Source: UKL13-2 sp031394335
GTDB lineage: Bacteria; Pseudomonadota; Gammaproteobacteria; Burkholderiales; Usitatibacteraceae
Assembly (NCBI GenBank): GCA_031394335.1
Contig: JANMXS010000149.1
Coordinates: 1 to 14,273, forward strand
Direction of reading: 5' to 3'
Length of the DNA stretch: 14,273 nt
The position numbers were made by a program, and so were the translations under genes. A model generated the notes under the pieces. The model saw nothing but the letters and a program-made list of their open reading frames with translations. It searched no databases and had not been told where the DNA came from. Positions 1-7,577 of this stretch are shown one piece after another. Within the stretch, counting starts at the first letter, position 1. The number at the start of each line of letters is the position of its first letter.

Positions 1-344
1 AACGCAAGGTAAATCCACGACAGCGCGACCAGGATAAACAGCGACGGCAACACAAACAATGCGCCGGCCACGATGCCACCCCAGGTGCGGTGCATCAGCC
101 AGCCGATATAGGTGGCGAGCTGCTGCGCTTCCGGGCCCGGCAGCAACATGCAGTAGTTCAAGGCGTGCAAGAAGCGCTTCTCGCTGATCCAGCGTTTTTT
201 CTCCACCAGCTCGCTGTGCATGATGGCTATCTGCCCGGCCGGCCCGCCAAAGCTGATAAAGCCGAGCTTGAGCCAGAAGCGGAAAGCCTCGGCAAAGCTG
301 ACCGCTTGCGGACGCTCAACGGGATTCAGGTCGAATGATGTCAT
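1..344 (-). CDS. chrA: Chromate transporter ChrA, N-terminal part (runs off left edge)
   Basis: This is the first 114 codons of a CHR-family chromate efflux protein of the inner membrane; the rest lies beyond the window. Translating the minus strand from the ATG at 344-342 gives the CHR-domain landmarks FGGPAGQIAIMH (about residues 32-43) and LLPGPEAQQLATYIGWLMH (about 68-86), then a hydrophobic membrane stretch (about 92-114). The family is known to export chromate from the cytoplasm. The gene starts 58 nt after the chrB stop on the same strand, so the two are probably one transcript. A GGGG run lies about 8 nt upstream of the ATG and could be a weak ribosome-binding site. The family call is firm; function of the whole protein cannot be judged from a fragment. 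Confidence 0.93.
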   Translation of the reverse strand, partial: MTSFDLNPVERPQAVSFAEAFRFWLKLGFISFGGPAGQIAIMHSELVEKKRWISEKRFLHALNYCMLLPGPEAQQLATYIGWLMHRTWGGIVAGALFVLPSLFILVALSWIYLA

Positions 345-402
345 ACGCTAACCCCGGTGCCGCGCACTGCGTTGCTTCGCCTTTGGGGCAGCCCGGCGGC
401 GC

Positions 403-1353
403 TCATTTCGCGCGTCCCTTTCGCGATGGGATGCCAGGCAAGGCATACAGCGCATCGAACATGGCCGCTGCGGCTTGCACCAGGTCATCGTCTTGGGTGT
501 GCAGCTCGCGCAGGCCGGCCAGCACCGCCTCCAGACCGGCCGCCTGTGGCACCGGAATGCCGCCCGCATCGAGGTAATGCACCGCTGTGGCTATAGACAG
601 CAGGCGCGGATCCTGGTCCAGCCCGAAGCTGGTCAACAACACTTCAAAAGTCACGCGATTGCCGACGTGCGTAAAACGCGCGCCATCGAAGTCGAAACCG
701 ACTGCGCCACGCGGCGCACGCGCCGGATCGCTGAGCCACACAAACTTCGCATCAGGGTCGATGAAGCGCCGAATCAACCAGGCGCAGGCCAGCCGGTCCA
801 CCCAGGGGCGCGCCCGCGTGGCCCAACGTTTGTGCTGGAATTTGACTGCATCCAGACGCGGCACGTCGCCCTGGATACCTTGCGGCTCCCCACGTGAAAA
901 GCGCAGGTCGAGGGCGCGCCGCAACAGTGCCAGCTCCGCTTGTGCCTGCTCGGCCGCGAGGCCGGGGTAGTAGTCAATGCGTTGCAGTGTCTGCAAGGCG
1001 TCCGCCACAGCGCGCGCGCGCCGGCGTGCCTCGGTCTCGGTCAAGGATTCCAGTTCACCGAGCAAGGCACGTGCCGTCTGTTGCCAGGCCACAAAGGCTT
1101 CACCGCGGTCGAACTGCGCCAGCAACTCCAGCCGCTGCCTGTCGTCGCGCGGCGACAGTGTTAACACCGAAGCGGTGCCACCATGCTGCAGCACTTCGGC
1201 GGCCAGTTCCTCCAACGCGCCCGCCTGCTCCAGCGGCAACAGGTAGGCGCCGTCACGCAGCGCCACGCAGCCCAGCGCCTTGAGCGAACGCCAGATACGC
1301 AAACGTACCGCGCTGGGCTGCGTGGGTAAGGTGACGATCAGGATGGCAAACAT
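403..1353 (-). CDS. chrB: Chromate resistance regulator ChrB
   Basis: This 316-residue protein matches the length and architecture of full ChrB. The N-terminal ChrB_N region (about 1-150) contains TLPTQPSAVRLRIWRSLKALG and RDGAYLLPL. The C-terminal ChrB region (about 178-305) contains RPWVDRLACAWLIRRFIDPDA, VGFDFDGARFTHVGN and HTQDDDLVQAAAAMFDAL. In characterised chrBA operons ChrB is a chromate-responsive DNA-binding regulator needed for full resistance; that role here is inferred from the family. It is the first gene of a chrB-chrA unit. There is no clear Shine-Dalgarno sequence, because an AT-rich palindrome (1356-1369) sits directly before the start codon. The start is supported because translation begins right at the conserved beta-strand (MFAILIVTLP). 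Confidence 0.94.
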   Translation of the reverse strand: MFAILIVTLPTQPSAVRLRIWRSLKALGCVALRDGAYLLPLEQAGALEELAAEVLQHGGTASVLTLSPRDDRQRLELLAQFDRGEAFVAWQQTARALLGELESLTETEARRRARAVADALQTLQRIDYYPGLAAEQAQAELALLRRALDLRFSRGEPQGIQGDVPRLDAVKFQHKRWATRARPWVDRLACAWLIRRFIDPDAKFVWLSDPARAPRGAVGFDFDGARFTHVGNRVTFEVLLTSFGLDQDPRLLSIATAVHYLDAGGIPVPQAAGLEAVLAGLRELHTQDDDLVQAAAAMFDALYALPGIPSRKGRAK

Positions 1354-1355
1354 TT

Positions 1356-1383
1356 GAAATATATATTTCTTAAAATGTTTTAA
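1356..1383. promoter_or_regulatory. Two abutting AT-rich palindromes in the chrB leader (candidate operator)
   Basis: GAAATATATATTTC (1356-1369) is a perfect 14-bp palindrome. It is followed without a gap by TTAAAA-TG-TTTTAA (1370-1383), a 6+2+6 inverted repeat. Together they fill the space between the candidate chrB -10 element and the chrB start codon, so a bound protein would block both initiation and the ribosome-binding region. ChrB, which is autoregulatory in some studied systems, is the obvious candidate ligand, but this is inference. Simple AT-richness could also produce such symmetry. Confidence 0.45.
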
Positions 1384-1411
1384 TTATTACAGAATAGTCT
1401 CTTTGCCCCAA
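1383..1411 (-). promoter_or_regulatory. Candidate sigma-70 promoter of chrBA
   Basis: Reading the minus strand, TTGGGG (1411-1406) is followed after 17 nt by AATAAT (1388-1383). The -10 matches five of six consensus bases and the -35 matches three. The spacing and the position about 30 nt upstream of chrB fit a promoter for the chromate genes. No experimental start site is known. Confidence 0.35.
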
Positions 1412-1527
1412 CTTCTTTAAGGTCCTGCCTGGACATTCGCTCAAATACTGCCACGCTTTGATGCCATCCGCGGCCGCGACAAAAACTCGACCAAATTGCA
1501 CCGATACACTTTGGAGACAATTTTCGC

Positions 1528-1533
1528 AAAGGA
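1528..1533 (+). promoter_or_regulatory. Ribosome-binding site that sets the enuR start
   Basis: AAAGGA lies 8 nt before the ATG at 1542. The longer open frame begins at 1458, but its 28 extra codons have no such site and do not resemble the family N-terminus. Confidence 0.7.
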
Positions 1534-1541
1534 CCTACTGT

Positions 1542-2936
1542 ATGGAACCGTGGCGCAAGGTACTCGCCGGCCTGAGGAGCGGGGAGTCGAAATACAAGGC
1601 CCTTGTACAGGCCATTGCGCAGGACATCGAACACGGTGTTCTGCATGACGGCGCCCGGCTGCCGCCGCAACGCGAGGTGAGTCAGGCGCTCGGCATCAGC
1701 GTGCAGACCGTCACGAATGCATACAAGGATTTAGAACGCCATGGGATGATTCGCTGCGAAGTCGGCCGCGGCAGTTTTGTCTCTCGCAGGACAACGGAAC
1801 AAGTTGCGACCTACATGCTTGATCGCAACGAGCAGTCGCTGGTCGATTTTTCGATTGCGCGTATCGTCCACACTGCGGCCCATGATCGCGCTTGGCAACA
1901 AGTCTGCGCCGAACTGTCGGCCGAAACCAACCAGCCCTGGATGCGCGAATGCCGCCCGATCGCGGGCTTCGAATACCACCGTGCGGCCGGCGCGCAATGG
2001 CTGGAGACCCTGGGTGTAAGCACATCACCCGACCGAGTGCTGATCACCAACGGTGCCGCCCATGGCATCTTTCTGGCGCTGGCTGCCTTGGTAAGCCCGG
2101 GCGATGTAGTGTTGAGCGAAAACCTGACCGACCACGGAGTCATCGGGTCGGCGCAAGTCCTGGGGTTCAATCTGAAGGGGCTGGACATCGACGAATACGG
2201 GATCCAACCGGACCATTTCGAGGACCTTTGCGCAAACGAGCGGATCACCGCGTTGGTGTGTACTCCGAATCTCAATAACCCGACGGTAGCCCTGATGCCG
2301 GATTCCCGTCGTCGGGCGATAGCCAAAATTGCGGCACGCCATGGTGTCTACGTGATAGAAGATGACGTGTACGGTCCTCTGTTGCGCGAGCGCCCGCCAC
2401 CGATCAGCCAACATCTGCCGGACCTGTCCTTTTATTGCACGACCTTCACGAAGTCGGTGCTCACTGGGCTGCGAACCGGTTACCTGAGCGTTCCCAGGCG
2501 CATGGCACTTCGCGTGGACAGCCTGCTCCGCGTCACCACCTGGATGGCCACGCCTTTACTCGCCGAAATCGCGTCGCGCTGGGTCAGTGATGGCACGGCA
2601 ACCCGGCTGATTGAGGTTCAACGCGAGAGTTTGCGCTTGCGCCACGCTGCCGTGGCCGAAAAACTGTCGACACACATCCTTGGTCAACATCCAAATGCCC
2701 TGTCCTGTTGGCTCTCCATTCCCAACCATTGGCGACTCGACTCCCTGGTGGCTGAGTTGCGGCAAAGAAATATTGCCGTTACCCTGCCCGATCCGTTCAT
2801 GGTCCGCGGTACCGCGCGGCCAAATGCGTTTCGAATTTGTGTCGGCGCGGTAGTGAGTGACCAGCAGGTCAAGGTCGCGGTGGAAACAATAGCGATGTTG
2901 TTCGATCAATATCCAAAGGTTAACGACTTCATATAG
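1542..2936 (+). CDS. enuR: MocR/GabR-type regulator of ectoine catabolism (EnuR)
   Basis: This 464-residue fusion has an N-terminal GntR winged helix-turn-helix (about 15-82; LPPQREVSQALGISVQTVTN, then GMIRCEVGRGSFV) joined to a fold-type-I aminotransferase-like domain (about 100-464). The PLP lysine is K304 in TFTKSVLTGLRTGY. The aspartate that pairs with the PLP ring nitrogen is probably in VYVIEDDVYGPLL. EnuR proteins carry PLP on a lysine at nearly this position and release DNA when pathway intermediates (N-alpha-acetyl-DABA, DABA) react with it. That is established for Ruegeria pomeroyi and inferred here. The gene lies immediately upstream of the ectoine genes in the same direction, and divergent to chrB. 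A different MocR protein is possible on sequence alone, but the neighbourhood makes EnuR the best call. Confidence 0.88.
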   Translation: MEPWRKVLAGLRSGESKYKALVQAIAQDIEHGVLHDGARLPPQREVSQALGISVQTVTNAYKDLERHGMIRCEVGRGSFVSRRTTEQVATYMLDRNEQSLVDFSIARIVHTAAHDRAWQQVCAELSAETNQPWMRECRPIAGFEYHRAAGAQWLETLGVSTSPDRVLITNGAAHGIFLALAALVSPGDVVLSENLTDHGVIGSAQVLGFNLKGLDIDEYGIQPDHFEDLCANERITALVCTPNLNNPTVALMPDSRRRAIAKIAARHGVYVIEDDVYGPLLRERPPPISQHLPDLSFYCTTFTKSVLTGLRTGYLSVPRRMALRVDSLLRVTTWMATPLLAEIASRWVSDGTATRLIEVQRESLRLRHAAVAEKLSTHILGQHPNALSCWLSIPNHWRLDSLVAELRQRNIAVTLPDPFMVRGTARPNAFRICVGAVVSDQQVKVAVETIAMLFDQYPKVNDFI

Positions 2937-2944
2937 TGTCCTAG

Positions 2945-3103
2945 TACGCAGACCCATAAATATCGAAGCATAAAAGCGCGCCTGCGCTCTCGCGCCGTCG
3001 TTGCAAATCCTCGCCATAGCTACGACTATGTCCGCACTTTACGCCTAGGCTTGGGCGCGAATCCATCACTTTCATCTTGTTCCGATACCGCCGCGTCGGC
3101 GTA
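2945..3103. mobile_element. MITE-like element with imperfect terminal inverted repeats, flanked by CTAG
   Basis: This is a 159-bp non-coding segment between enuR and eutB. The left end begins TACGCAGACCC and the complement of the right end begins TACGCCGACGC. Including the flanking CTAG, the two ends match at 20 of 29 positions, with a second conserved block TATCG. CTAG occurs directly outside both ends (2941-2944 and 3104-3107), as a 4-bp target duplication would. Such a duplication fits the YTAR target preference of IS5-type elements. The interior has smaller dyads (for example CATAG/CTATG around 3016-3031) and no plausible gene. A palindromic intergenic repeat without mobility is the alternative. 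A search for other copies in the genome would decide. Confidence 0.5.
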
Positions 3104-3107
3104 CTAG

Positions 3108-3224
3108 TACATCTGCGAAATGCGTTAGGACTCCTAAACTACCGTCATGTTACGGGTTCCCAAGGGAACGTGATCGGTATCGGGCTCCAGCCACAGCAGG
3201 TGGATTCGCCCCGGGGAGAGACCA
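3108..3224 (+). promoter_or_regulatory. eutB upstream region with two short inverted repeats
   Basis: Between the MITE-like element and eutB there are two nearly perfect dyads: TTAGGA-C-TCCTAA (3125-3137) and GTTCCC-AA-GGGAAC (3156-3169). These are candidate operator sites for EnuR or DoeX ahead of the catabolic operon. No convincing -35/-10 pair stands out. A purine-rich ribosome-binding site, GGGGAGAG (3213-3220), precedes the eutB ATG by 4 nt. Confidence 0.35.
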
Positions 3225-4268
3225 ATGATGCACAAGAGCGCGAACGAGCCGGGACAAACTGTCGAGGGAGCGTACGGATTGAGGCATGCGTCGCGTTCCG
3301 GCGTCAAATTGGCCGATATCACCCATGCGCAGGAGCAGATCAGGGGTTGGGTTGTGCGTACGCCGCTGGTCCACTCTCCTTCTTTGAGCGCAAAGTTGGG
3401 TGTGCCTGTGCATCTGAAGCTTGAGTGCCACCAAACCACGGGTAGTTTCAAGTTGCGGGGCGTGAGCAACGCATTGGTCCACTTGGGCCGGGCCGGTTTG
3501 CGGCGTGGCGTCGTGACAGCCTCTACCGGAAATCACGGCCGGGCTCTGGCGTACGCCGCGCGGGCCCGCGGCGCGCAAGCGGTAGTGTGTATGTCCGCGC
3601 TCGTGCCGCACAACAAAGTCGAGGCGATCCGGGCGCTGGGCGCGCAAGTGCATATTGAGGGCTGCAGCCAGGACGATGCACAGGCGCGGGCCCGCAACTT
3701 GAGTTCGGAGCAGGATCTGGTGCTGATTCCTCCATTTGACCATCCGCATGTAATTGCGGGACAGGGCACGATCGGCCTGGAGATCCTGGAACAGCTTCCC
3801 GCTACCCGCTCGGTGCTTGTGCCTCTGTCGGGCGGGGGACTGTTTTCCGGGATCGGGATCGCGCTCAAGGCCGCCAATCCGAAGATTCAGATGATCGGGG
3901 TCACGATGGAAGCGGGATGCGCGATGGTTACGAGCCTGCACGCCGGGCGCCCGGTGGCGGTCGAAGAGGTCCCGACGCTGGCCGACTCACTCGGAGGGGG
4001 CATTGGCCTGGATAACCGCTACTCGTTTGCGCTGCTGCAGTCGCTTGCCGACGGCACGGTGTTGGTCGACGAAGCCTCCATTGCACAGGCAGTTCGCCAT
4101 GCATACCGGGAGGAAGGCGAGGTAGTGGAAGGCGCCGCGGCAGTCGGCATCGCGGCACTGCTCAGTGGTCGGGCAGACATCGCGAACCTGCCAGGGCCGA
4201 TCGTGGTCGTTTTGAGTGGCCGCAACATTGACGTGGGTTTGCATCAGCAACTCATTTGCGCGGCATGA
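3225..4268 (+). CDS. eutB: Hydroxyectoine utilisation dehydratase EutB (threonine dehydratase-like)
   Basis: This 347-residue fold-type-II PLP enzyme belongs to the serine/threonine dehydratase family. The PLP lysine is K76 in TTGSFKLRGVSNAL, the asparagine loop is STGNHGRALAYAA, and the glycine-rich phosphate loop is SGGGLFSGI. It lacks the C-terminal regulatory ACT domain of biosynthetic IlvA. In (hydroxy)ectoine clusters EutB is proposed to help convert hydroxyectoine-derived intermediates into the ectoine pathway together with EutA and EutC; the exact reaction is not firmly established. It is the first gene of the catabolic run and lies 54 nt before eutC. A second in-frame ATG directly follows the first. 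No gene resembling eutA, its usual partner, is visible in the window. Confidence 0.88.
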   Translation: MMHKSANEPGQTVEGAYGLRHASRSGVKLADITHAQEQIRGWVVRTPLVHSPSLSAKLGVPVHLKLECHQTTGSFKLRGVSNALVHLGRAGLRRGVVTASTGNHGRALAYAARARGAQAVVCMSALVPHNKVEAIRALGAQVHIEGCSQDDAQARARNLSSEQDLVLIPPFDHPHVIAGQGTIGLEILEQLPATRSVLVPLSGGGLFSGIGIALKAANPKIQMIGVTMEAGCAMVTSLHAGRPVAVEEVPTLADSLGGGIGLDNRYSFALLQSLADGTVLVDEASIAQAVRHAYREEGEVVEGAAAVGIAALLSGRADIANLPGPIVVVLSGRNIDVGLHQQLICAA

Positions 4269-4322
4269 GCCCGCGAACCGCCGCATGGGCGAATTCCGCG
4301 GCGCGCGGCACGGAGCAAGCTT

Positions 4323-5339
4323 ATGAACCCTGGAGACGAGAATAATATGCACACCACCACTTTGTTGAGCGAGGCTGATTTACGCGCCTCGGTGACTTTG
4401 GACCTGGAAGCCGTCGATTGCGTCGAGCAGGCGTTCCGCGCACTGGCCACCACGGCGGTGTCCATGCCGCAGGTGCTCCGGCTGGACATCCCCGAACACC
4501 ATGGTGAAGTGGACGTGAAGACCGCCTACATTCCCGGCCTCGACAGTTTTGCCATCAAGGTAAGCCCGGGGTTTTTCGACAATCCGCGGCACGGCCTGCC
4601 CAGCCTCAACGGCATGATGGTGCTGCTGTCCGCGCATACCGGCCTGCTTCAGGCGCTGATGCTGGACAATGGTTATCTGACGGCCGTACGGACCGCGGCC
4701 GCGGGCGCCGTCGCTGCCCGCTGGCTCGCGCACCCACAGGCCCGGCGCGCCGCCATCATTGGTGCGGGCGAACAGGCGCGTTTGCAATTGCGAGCACTGC
4801 TGCTGGTGCGTCCGATCGAGTTCGTGAGCGTGTGGGCGCCGCGCTCCGAGCAAGCGCGGAAGTTCGCGCATGAGATGGGCGCTGCGTTGAACTTGCCGAT
4901 CCGCGCATGCGCCGATGTCGATACGGCGGTGGACGGAGCTGACGTGGTCATCACGGCCACGCCCAGCAGGCAGCCGCTGCTGCAAGCCCGGCATCTGCGG
5001 CCAGGGATGCACGTCACGGCCATGGGTTCCGATGCCGAACACAAAAACGAGATCGACCCACACGCGATTGCCGCCGCCACGTATTACGTCTGTGACCGGT
5101 TGCAGCAAGTCAGAAAGCTGGGCGAACTGCACCACGCCATGGACGCCGGGCTGGTGTCGGCCGACGCCGTGCTGCCGGAGCTCGGCCAGGTTATCGCCGG
5201 CCACTGCGCCGGTCGACTGTACCCCCAAGACGTGACGATTTGCGACCTCACGGGATTGGGTGTGCAGGACACCGCCATTGCCACTTTGGCCCACGCGCGA
5301 GCGCTGCAGGCCGGGCGCGGTGTTCTCTTTCATTCGTGA
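4323..5339 (+). CDS. eutC: Ectoine utilisation protein EutC (ornithine cyclodeaminase/mu-crystallin family)
   Basis: This 338-residue protein is of the ornithine cyclodeaminase/mu-crystallin fold, an NAD(P)-dependent reductase or deaminase family. Visible landmarks are AIKVSPGFFDN (about 77-87, with the conserved substrate-side lysine), LTAVRTAAAGAVAARWLA (about 119-136) and the nucleotide-binding loop GAGEQARLQLRAL (147-159). VTAMGSDAEHKNEID follows at about 231-245. EutC is assigned to the hydroxyectoine branch with EutA and EutB; its reaction is inferred, not proven. The start at 4323 has GGAG 7 nt upstream. An in-frame ATG at 4347 (MHTTTLLSEADLR) also has GGAG upstream, with a longer gap, and resembles the usual family N-terminus better, so either may be used. 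It ends 30 nt before the doeA ATG. Confidence 0.88.
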   Translation: MNPGDENNMHTTTLLSEADLRASVTLDLEAVDCVEQAFRALATTAVSMPQVLRLDIPEHHGEVDVKTAYIPGLDSFAIKVSPGFFDNPRHGLPSLNGMMVLLSAHTGLLQALMLDNGYLTAVRTAAAGAVAARWLAHPQARRAAIIGAGEQARLQLRALLLVRPIEFVSVWAPRSEQARKFAHEMGAALNLPIRACADVDTAVDGADVVITATPSRQPLLQARHLRPGMHVTAMGSDAEHKNEIDPHAIAAATYYVCDRLQQVRKLGELHHAMDAGLVSADAVLPELGQVIAGHCAGRLYPQDVTICDLTGLGVQDTAIATLAHARALQAGRGVLFHS

Positions 5340-5369
5340 CTCTTGATTCGAAACGAGGGACCTTTCGCC

Positions 5370-6554
5370 ATGCCTGCCATGAAGCTGCCGTTTGAGCGCG
5401 CCGAATACGCGCAGCGCCTGGACAAGACGCGCGCGGCGATGGCAGCACGCGGCGTCGAGGTGCTAGTCGTCACCGATCCGACCAACATGGCCTGGCTCAC
5501 CGGGTATGACGGATGGTCGTTTTATGTACACCAGTGCGTGCTGGTGGGCCCCGAAGGTGAGCCGCTCTGGTTCGGCCGCGGCCAGGACGCCAATGGCGCC
5601 ATCCGTACGGCCTACCTGGCGCAGCACAACGTTATCGGCTACCCGGACCGCTACGTCCAGTCCACCCAATGCCACCCGATGGACTACCTGGCCCAGGAGG
5701 TGATCAGTGCTCGGGGCTGGCAGGCCCGGCGCATCGGTGTGGAGATGGATAACTACTACTTCAGCGCCGCCGCCTATGCCGCGCTGCAAAAATATCTGCC
5801 CCAGGCGACCTGGGTCGACGCCACCGCACTGGTGAACTGGCAACGTGCCATCAAGTCGCCCCAGGAAATCGCCTACATGCGCATCGCGGCAAAAATTGTC
5901 GAGCGCATGCACGCGCACATTTTCCAGACCATTGAGCCCGGCATGCGCAAGAGCGACCTGGTGGCGCAGATTTACGCGGTGGGCATCAGCGGGGTGGATG
6001 GGCACGGGGGCGACTATCCGGCCATCGTGCCGTTGTTGCCCACGGGCGCCGACGCCGCGGCGCCGCACCTGACCTGGGACGACTCCCCCATACCGGCGAA
6101 CACGGGCACGTTCTTCGAGATTGCCGGCTGTTATCGGCGTTACCACTGCCCCCTGTCGCGCACGGTCTACCTGGGCCGTCCGCCCAAACACTTCATCGAA
6201 GCCGAGAAGGCCGTGGTGGAGGGCATTTACGCCGGACTCGACGCAGCACGGCCGGGCAACACCTGCCAAGACATCGCCAATGCCTTCTTTGCCGTATTGC
6301 GCCGCTTCGGCATCGAGAAGAACAGCCGTTGCGGCTACCCCATTGGCGCCAGTTATCCTCCCGACTGGGGCGAACGGACCATGAGCCTGCGCCCCGGAGA
6401 CCACACCGTGCTTGAGCCCGGCATGACCTTTCATTTCATGCCCGGAGTCTGGCAGGACGACTGGGGCCTGGAGATCACCGAAAGCATCCTGATCACCCCC
6501 ACCGGTGTCGAGACCTTCTGCAACACACCGCGCAGACTTTTCGTGAAGGAGTAA
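5370..6554 (+). CDS. doeA: Ectoine hydrolase DoeA (EutD)
   Basis: This 394-residue protein has the creatinase/aminopeptidase P-like 'pita-bread' architecture. An N-terminal creatinase-like domain (about 1-155; VTDPTNMAWLTGYDGWSFY) is followed by an M24-type catalytic domain (about 165-390). DoeA hydrolyses the ectoine ring to N-acetyl-2,4-diaminobutyrate and works in the cytoplasm in a complex with DoeB. The histidines and aspartates of metal-dependent M24 peptidases are largely replaced, as is typical of the creatinase branch. Conserved-looking catalytic candidates are E250 in FFEIAGCYRRYHCPLSRT and the glutamates in GLEITES (E369, E371). The ATG at 5370 is preferred: ACGAGGGA ends 9 nt upstream. 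An upstream in-frame TTG (5343) has no such support, and the ATG at 5379 is a possible alternative. It is followed after 3 nt by doeB. Confidence 0.93.
   Translation: MPAMKLPFERAEYAQRLDKTRAAMAARGVEVLVVTDPTNMAWLTGYDGWSFYVHQCVLVGPEGEPLWFGRGQDANGAIRTAYLAQHNVIGYPDRYVQSTQCHPMDYLAQEVISARGWQARRIGVEMDNYYFSAAAYAALQKYLPQATWVDATALVNWQRAIKSPQEIAYMRIAAKIVERMHAHIFQTIEPGMRKSDLVAQIYAVGISGVDGHGGDYPAIVPLLPTGADAAAPHLTWDDSPIPANTGTFFEIAGCYRRYHCPLSRTVYLGRPPKHFIEAEKAVVEGIYAGLDAARPGNTCQDIANAFFAVLRRFGIEKNSRCGYPIGASYPPDWGERTMSLRPGDHTVLEPGMTFHFMPGVWQDDWGLEITESILITPTGVETFCNTPRRLFVKE
6546..6551 (+). promoter_or_regulatory. Ribosome-binding site supporting a TTG start for doeB
   Basis: AAGGAG overlaps the end of doeA and lies 6 nt before the TTG at 6558. 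No ATG has comparable spacing; the first in-frame ATG is codon 13 (6594). Confidence 0.65.
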
Positions 6555-6557
6555 TTC

Positions 6558-7559
6558 TTGCTGCCGTCCCCCGTAACCCCGACCATCCAACTGATGCGCG
6601 AAGGCATTCAGCACGGTTTCCTCAAGCTGCCGCACTCCCGGGATGACTCCGCCTGGGGCGCGGTGATGATTCCGATCACCGTAGTCCGCCACGGGAGCGG
6701 TCCCACGGCCCTGTTGACCGGCGCCAACCACGGCGACGAATACGAGGGGCCGGTCGCATTGACAAAACTGGCCAGTGCGCTGGATGCCGGCGACATCCAT
6801 GGCTGCGTGGTTATCCTCCCATTCCTGAATTATCCGGCGCTGCGCGCCGGGCGGCGCACATCCCCCATCGACACAGGCAACCTAAACCGCAGTTTTCCCG
6901 GCAAGCCGGACGGCACCGTTACACAGAAGATCGCCGACTACGTCCAGCGCCACCTGTTGCCCGATGCCGACTATGTGCTGGATATCCACTCCGGCGGCAG
7001 GACGCTGGATTTTCTGCCTTTTGCCGCAGTGCATGTGTTGCCGGACAAGGCACAACAGGCGCGTTGCGAAGCTGCCATGCAGGCTTTCGGTGCTCCTTAC
7101 ACTATGACCATGCTCGAACTCGACAGCGTTGGCATGTTTGACACGGCGGTCGAACAAGCGGGCAAGGTATTTGTCTCGACCGAGCTTGGCGGCGGCGGCA
7201 CGTCCACAGCGGCGAGCGTTCGGACCGCCGAGAACGGAGTCAGGCGTTTTCTGATCCATGCCGGAATACTGGCTGGTGATCTGGCGCCGATGTCCTCGGT
7301 ACACCTTGACATGCCGGACGCAGATTGCTTTCTCACTTGTATCGACGATGGTTTGCTGGAAATGTGCAAGGACCTTGGCGACAACGTGGGCCAGGATGAA
7401 GTGGTGGCGCGGGTGCATGCGACGACGCGAACCGGTGTGCCCGCGGTCGAGTACCGGGCCAGGTGCAGTGGCATCCTGGCCGCACGCCATTTCCCTGGAT
7501 TGATCCAGTGTGGTGACACACTTGCCGTCGTGGCCCGGGTTGTCGGTTCGGCGGCGTGA
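6558..7559 (+). CDS. doeB: N-acetyl-L-2,4-diaminobutyrate deacetylase DoeB (EutE)
   Basis: This 333-residue zinc-dependent amidohydrolase belongs to the succinylglutamate desuccinylase/aspartoacylase family (M14-like fold). Zinc ligands are probably H58 and E61 in TGANHGDEYEG, and H144 in LDIHSGG. The catalytic glutamate is probably E209 in STELGGGG, and NLNRSFPG (108-115) is the family's substrate-binding loop. DoeB removes the acetyl group from the DoeA product to give DABA. It starts with TTG, supported by a strong AAGGAG site inside the end of doeA, so translation of the two is probably coupled, fitting their known hydrolase-deacetylase partnership. The C-terminal part (about 255-333) looks like the family's beta-rich domain. 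It ends 18 nt before doeX. Confidence 0.92.
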   Translation: MLPSPVTPTIQLMREGIQHGFLKLPHSRDDSAWGAVMIPITVVRHGSGPTALLTGANHGDEYEGPVALTKLASALDAGDIHGCVVILPFLNYPALRAGRRTSPIDTGNLNRSFPGKPDGTVTQKIADYVQRHLLPDADYVLDIHSGGRTLDFLPFAAVHVLPDKAQQARCEAAMQAFGAPYTMTMLELDSVGMFDTAVEQAGKVFVSTELGGGGTSTAASVRTAENGVRRFLIHAGILAGDLAPMSSVHLDMPDADCFLTCIDDGLLEMCKDLGDNVGQDEVVARVHATTRTGVPAVEYRARCSGILAARHFPGLIQCGDTLAVVARVVGSAA

Positions 7560-7577
7560 CGACGCAAGGTTCGCTGC

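Noticed and set aside
475..1283. Several plus-strand open frames across chrB
   Set aside because: ChrB on the minus strand is full-length with conserved motifs; these are shadows.
1469..1478. CGCGGCCGCG palindrome upstream of enuR
   Set aside because: It is a short GC-only symmetry expected by chance in this composition, with no promoter elements around it.
1458..1541. Longer enuR start at 1458 adding 28 residues
   Set aside because: There is no ribosome-binding site at 1458, whereas AAAGGA stands 8 nt before the ATG at 1542. The extra residues do not look like a GntR N-terminus.
3150..3941. 263-codon open frame on the minus strand over eutB
   Set aside because: It is antisense to a well-supported PLP enzyme and its product resembles nothing.
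4380..5333. 317-codon open frame on the minus strand opposite eutC
   Set aside because: It is a shadow of eutC; no family motif, no ribosome-binding site, and rich in H, Q, R and G as expected of an antisense GC-rich frame.
5463..6800. 445-codon open frame on the minus strand opposite doeA and doeB
   Set aside because: The translation has no recognisable domain, and the plus strand encodes two clear enzymes here. Long antisense frames are common in GC-rich genes.
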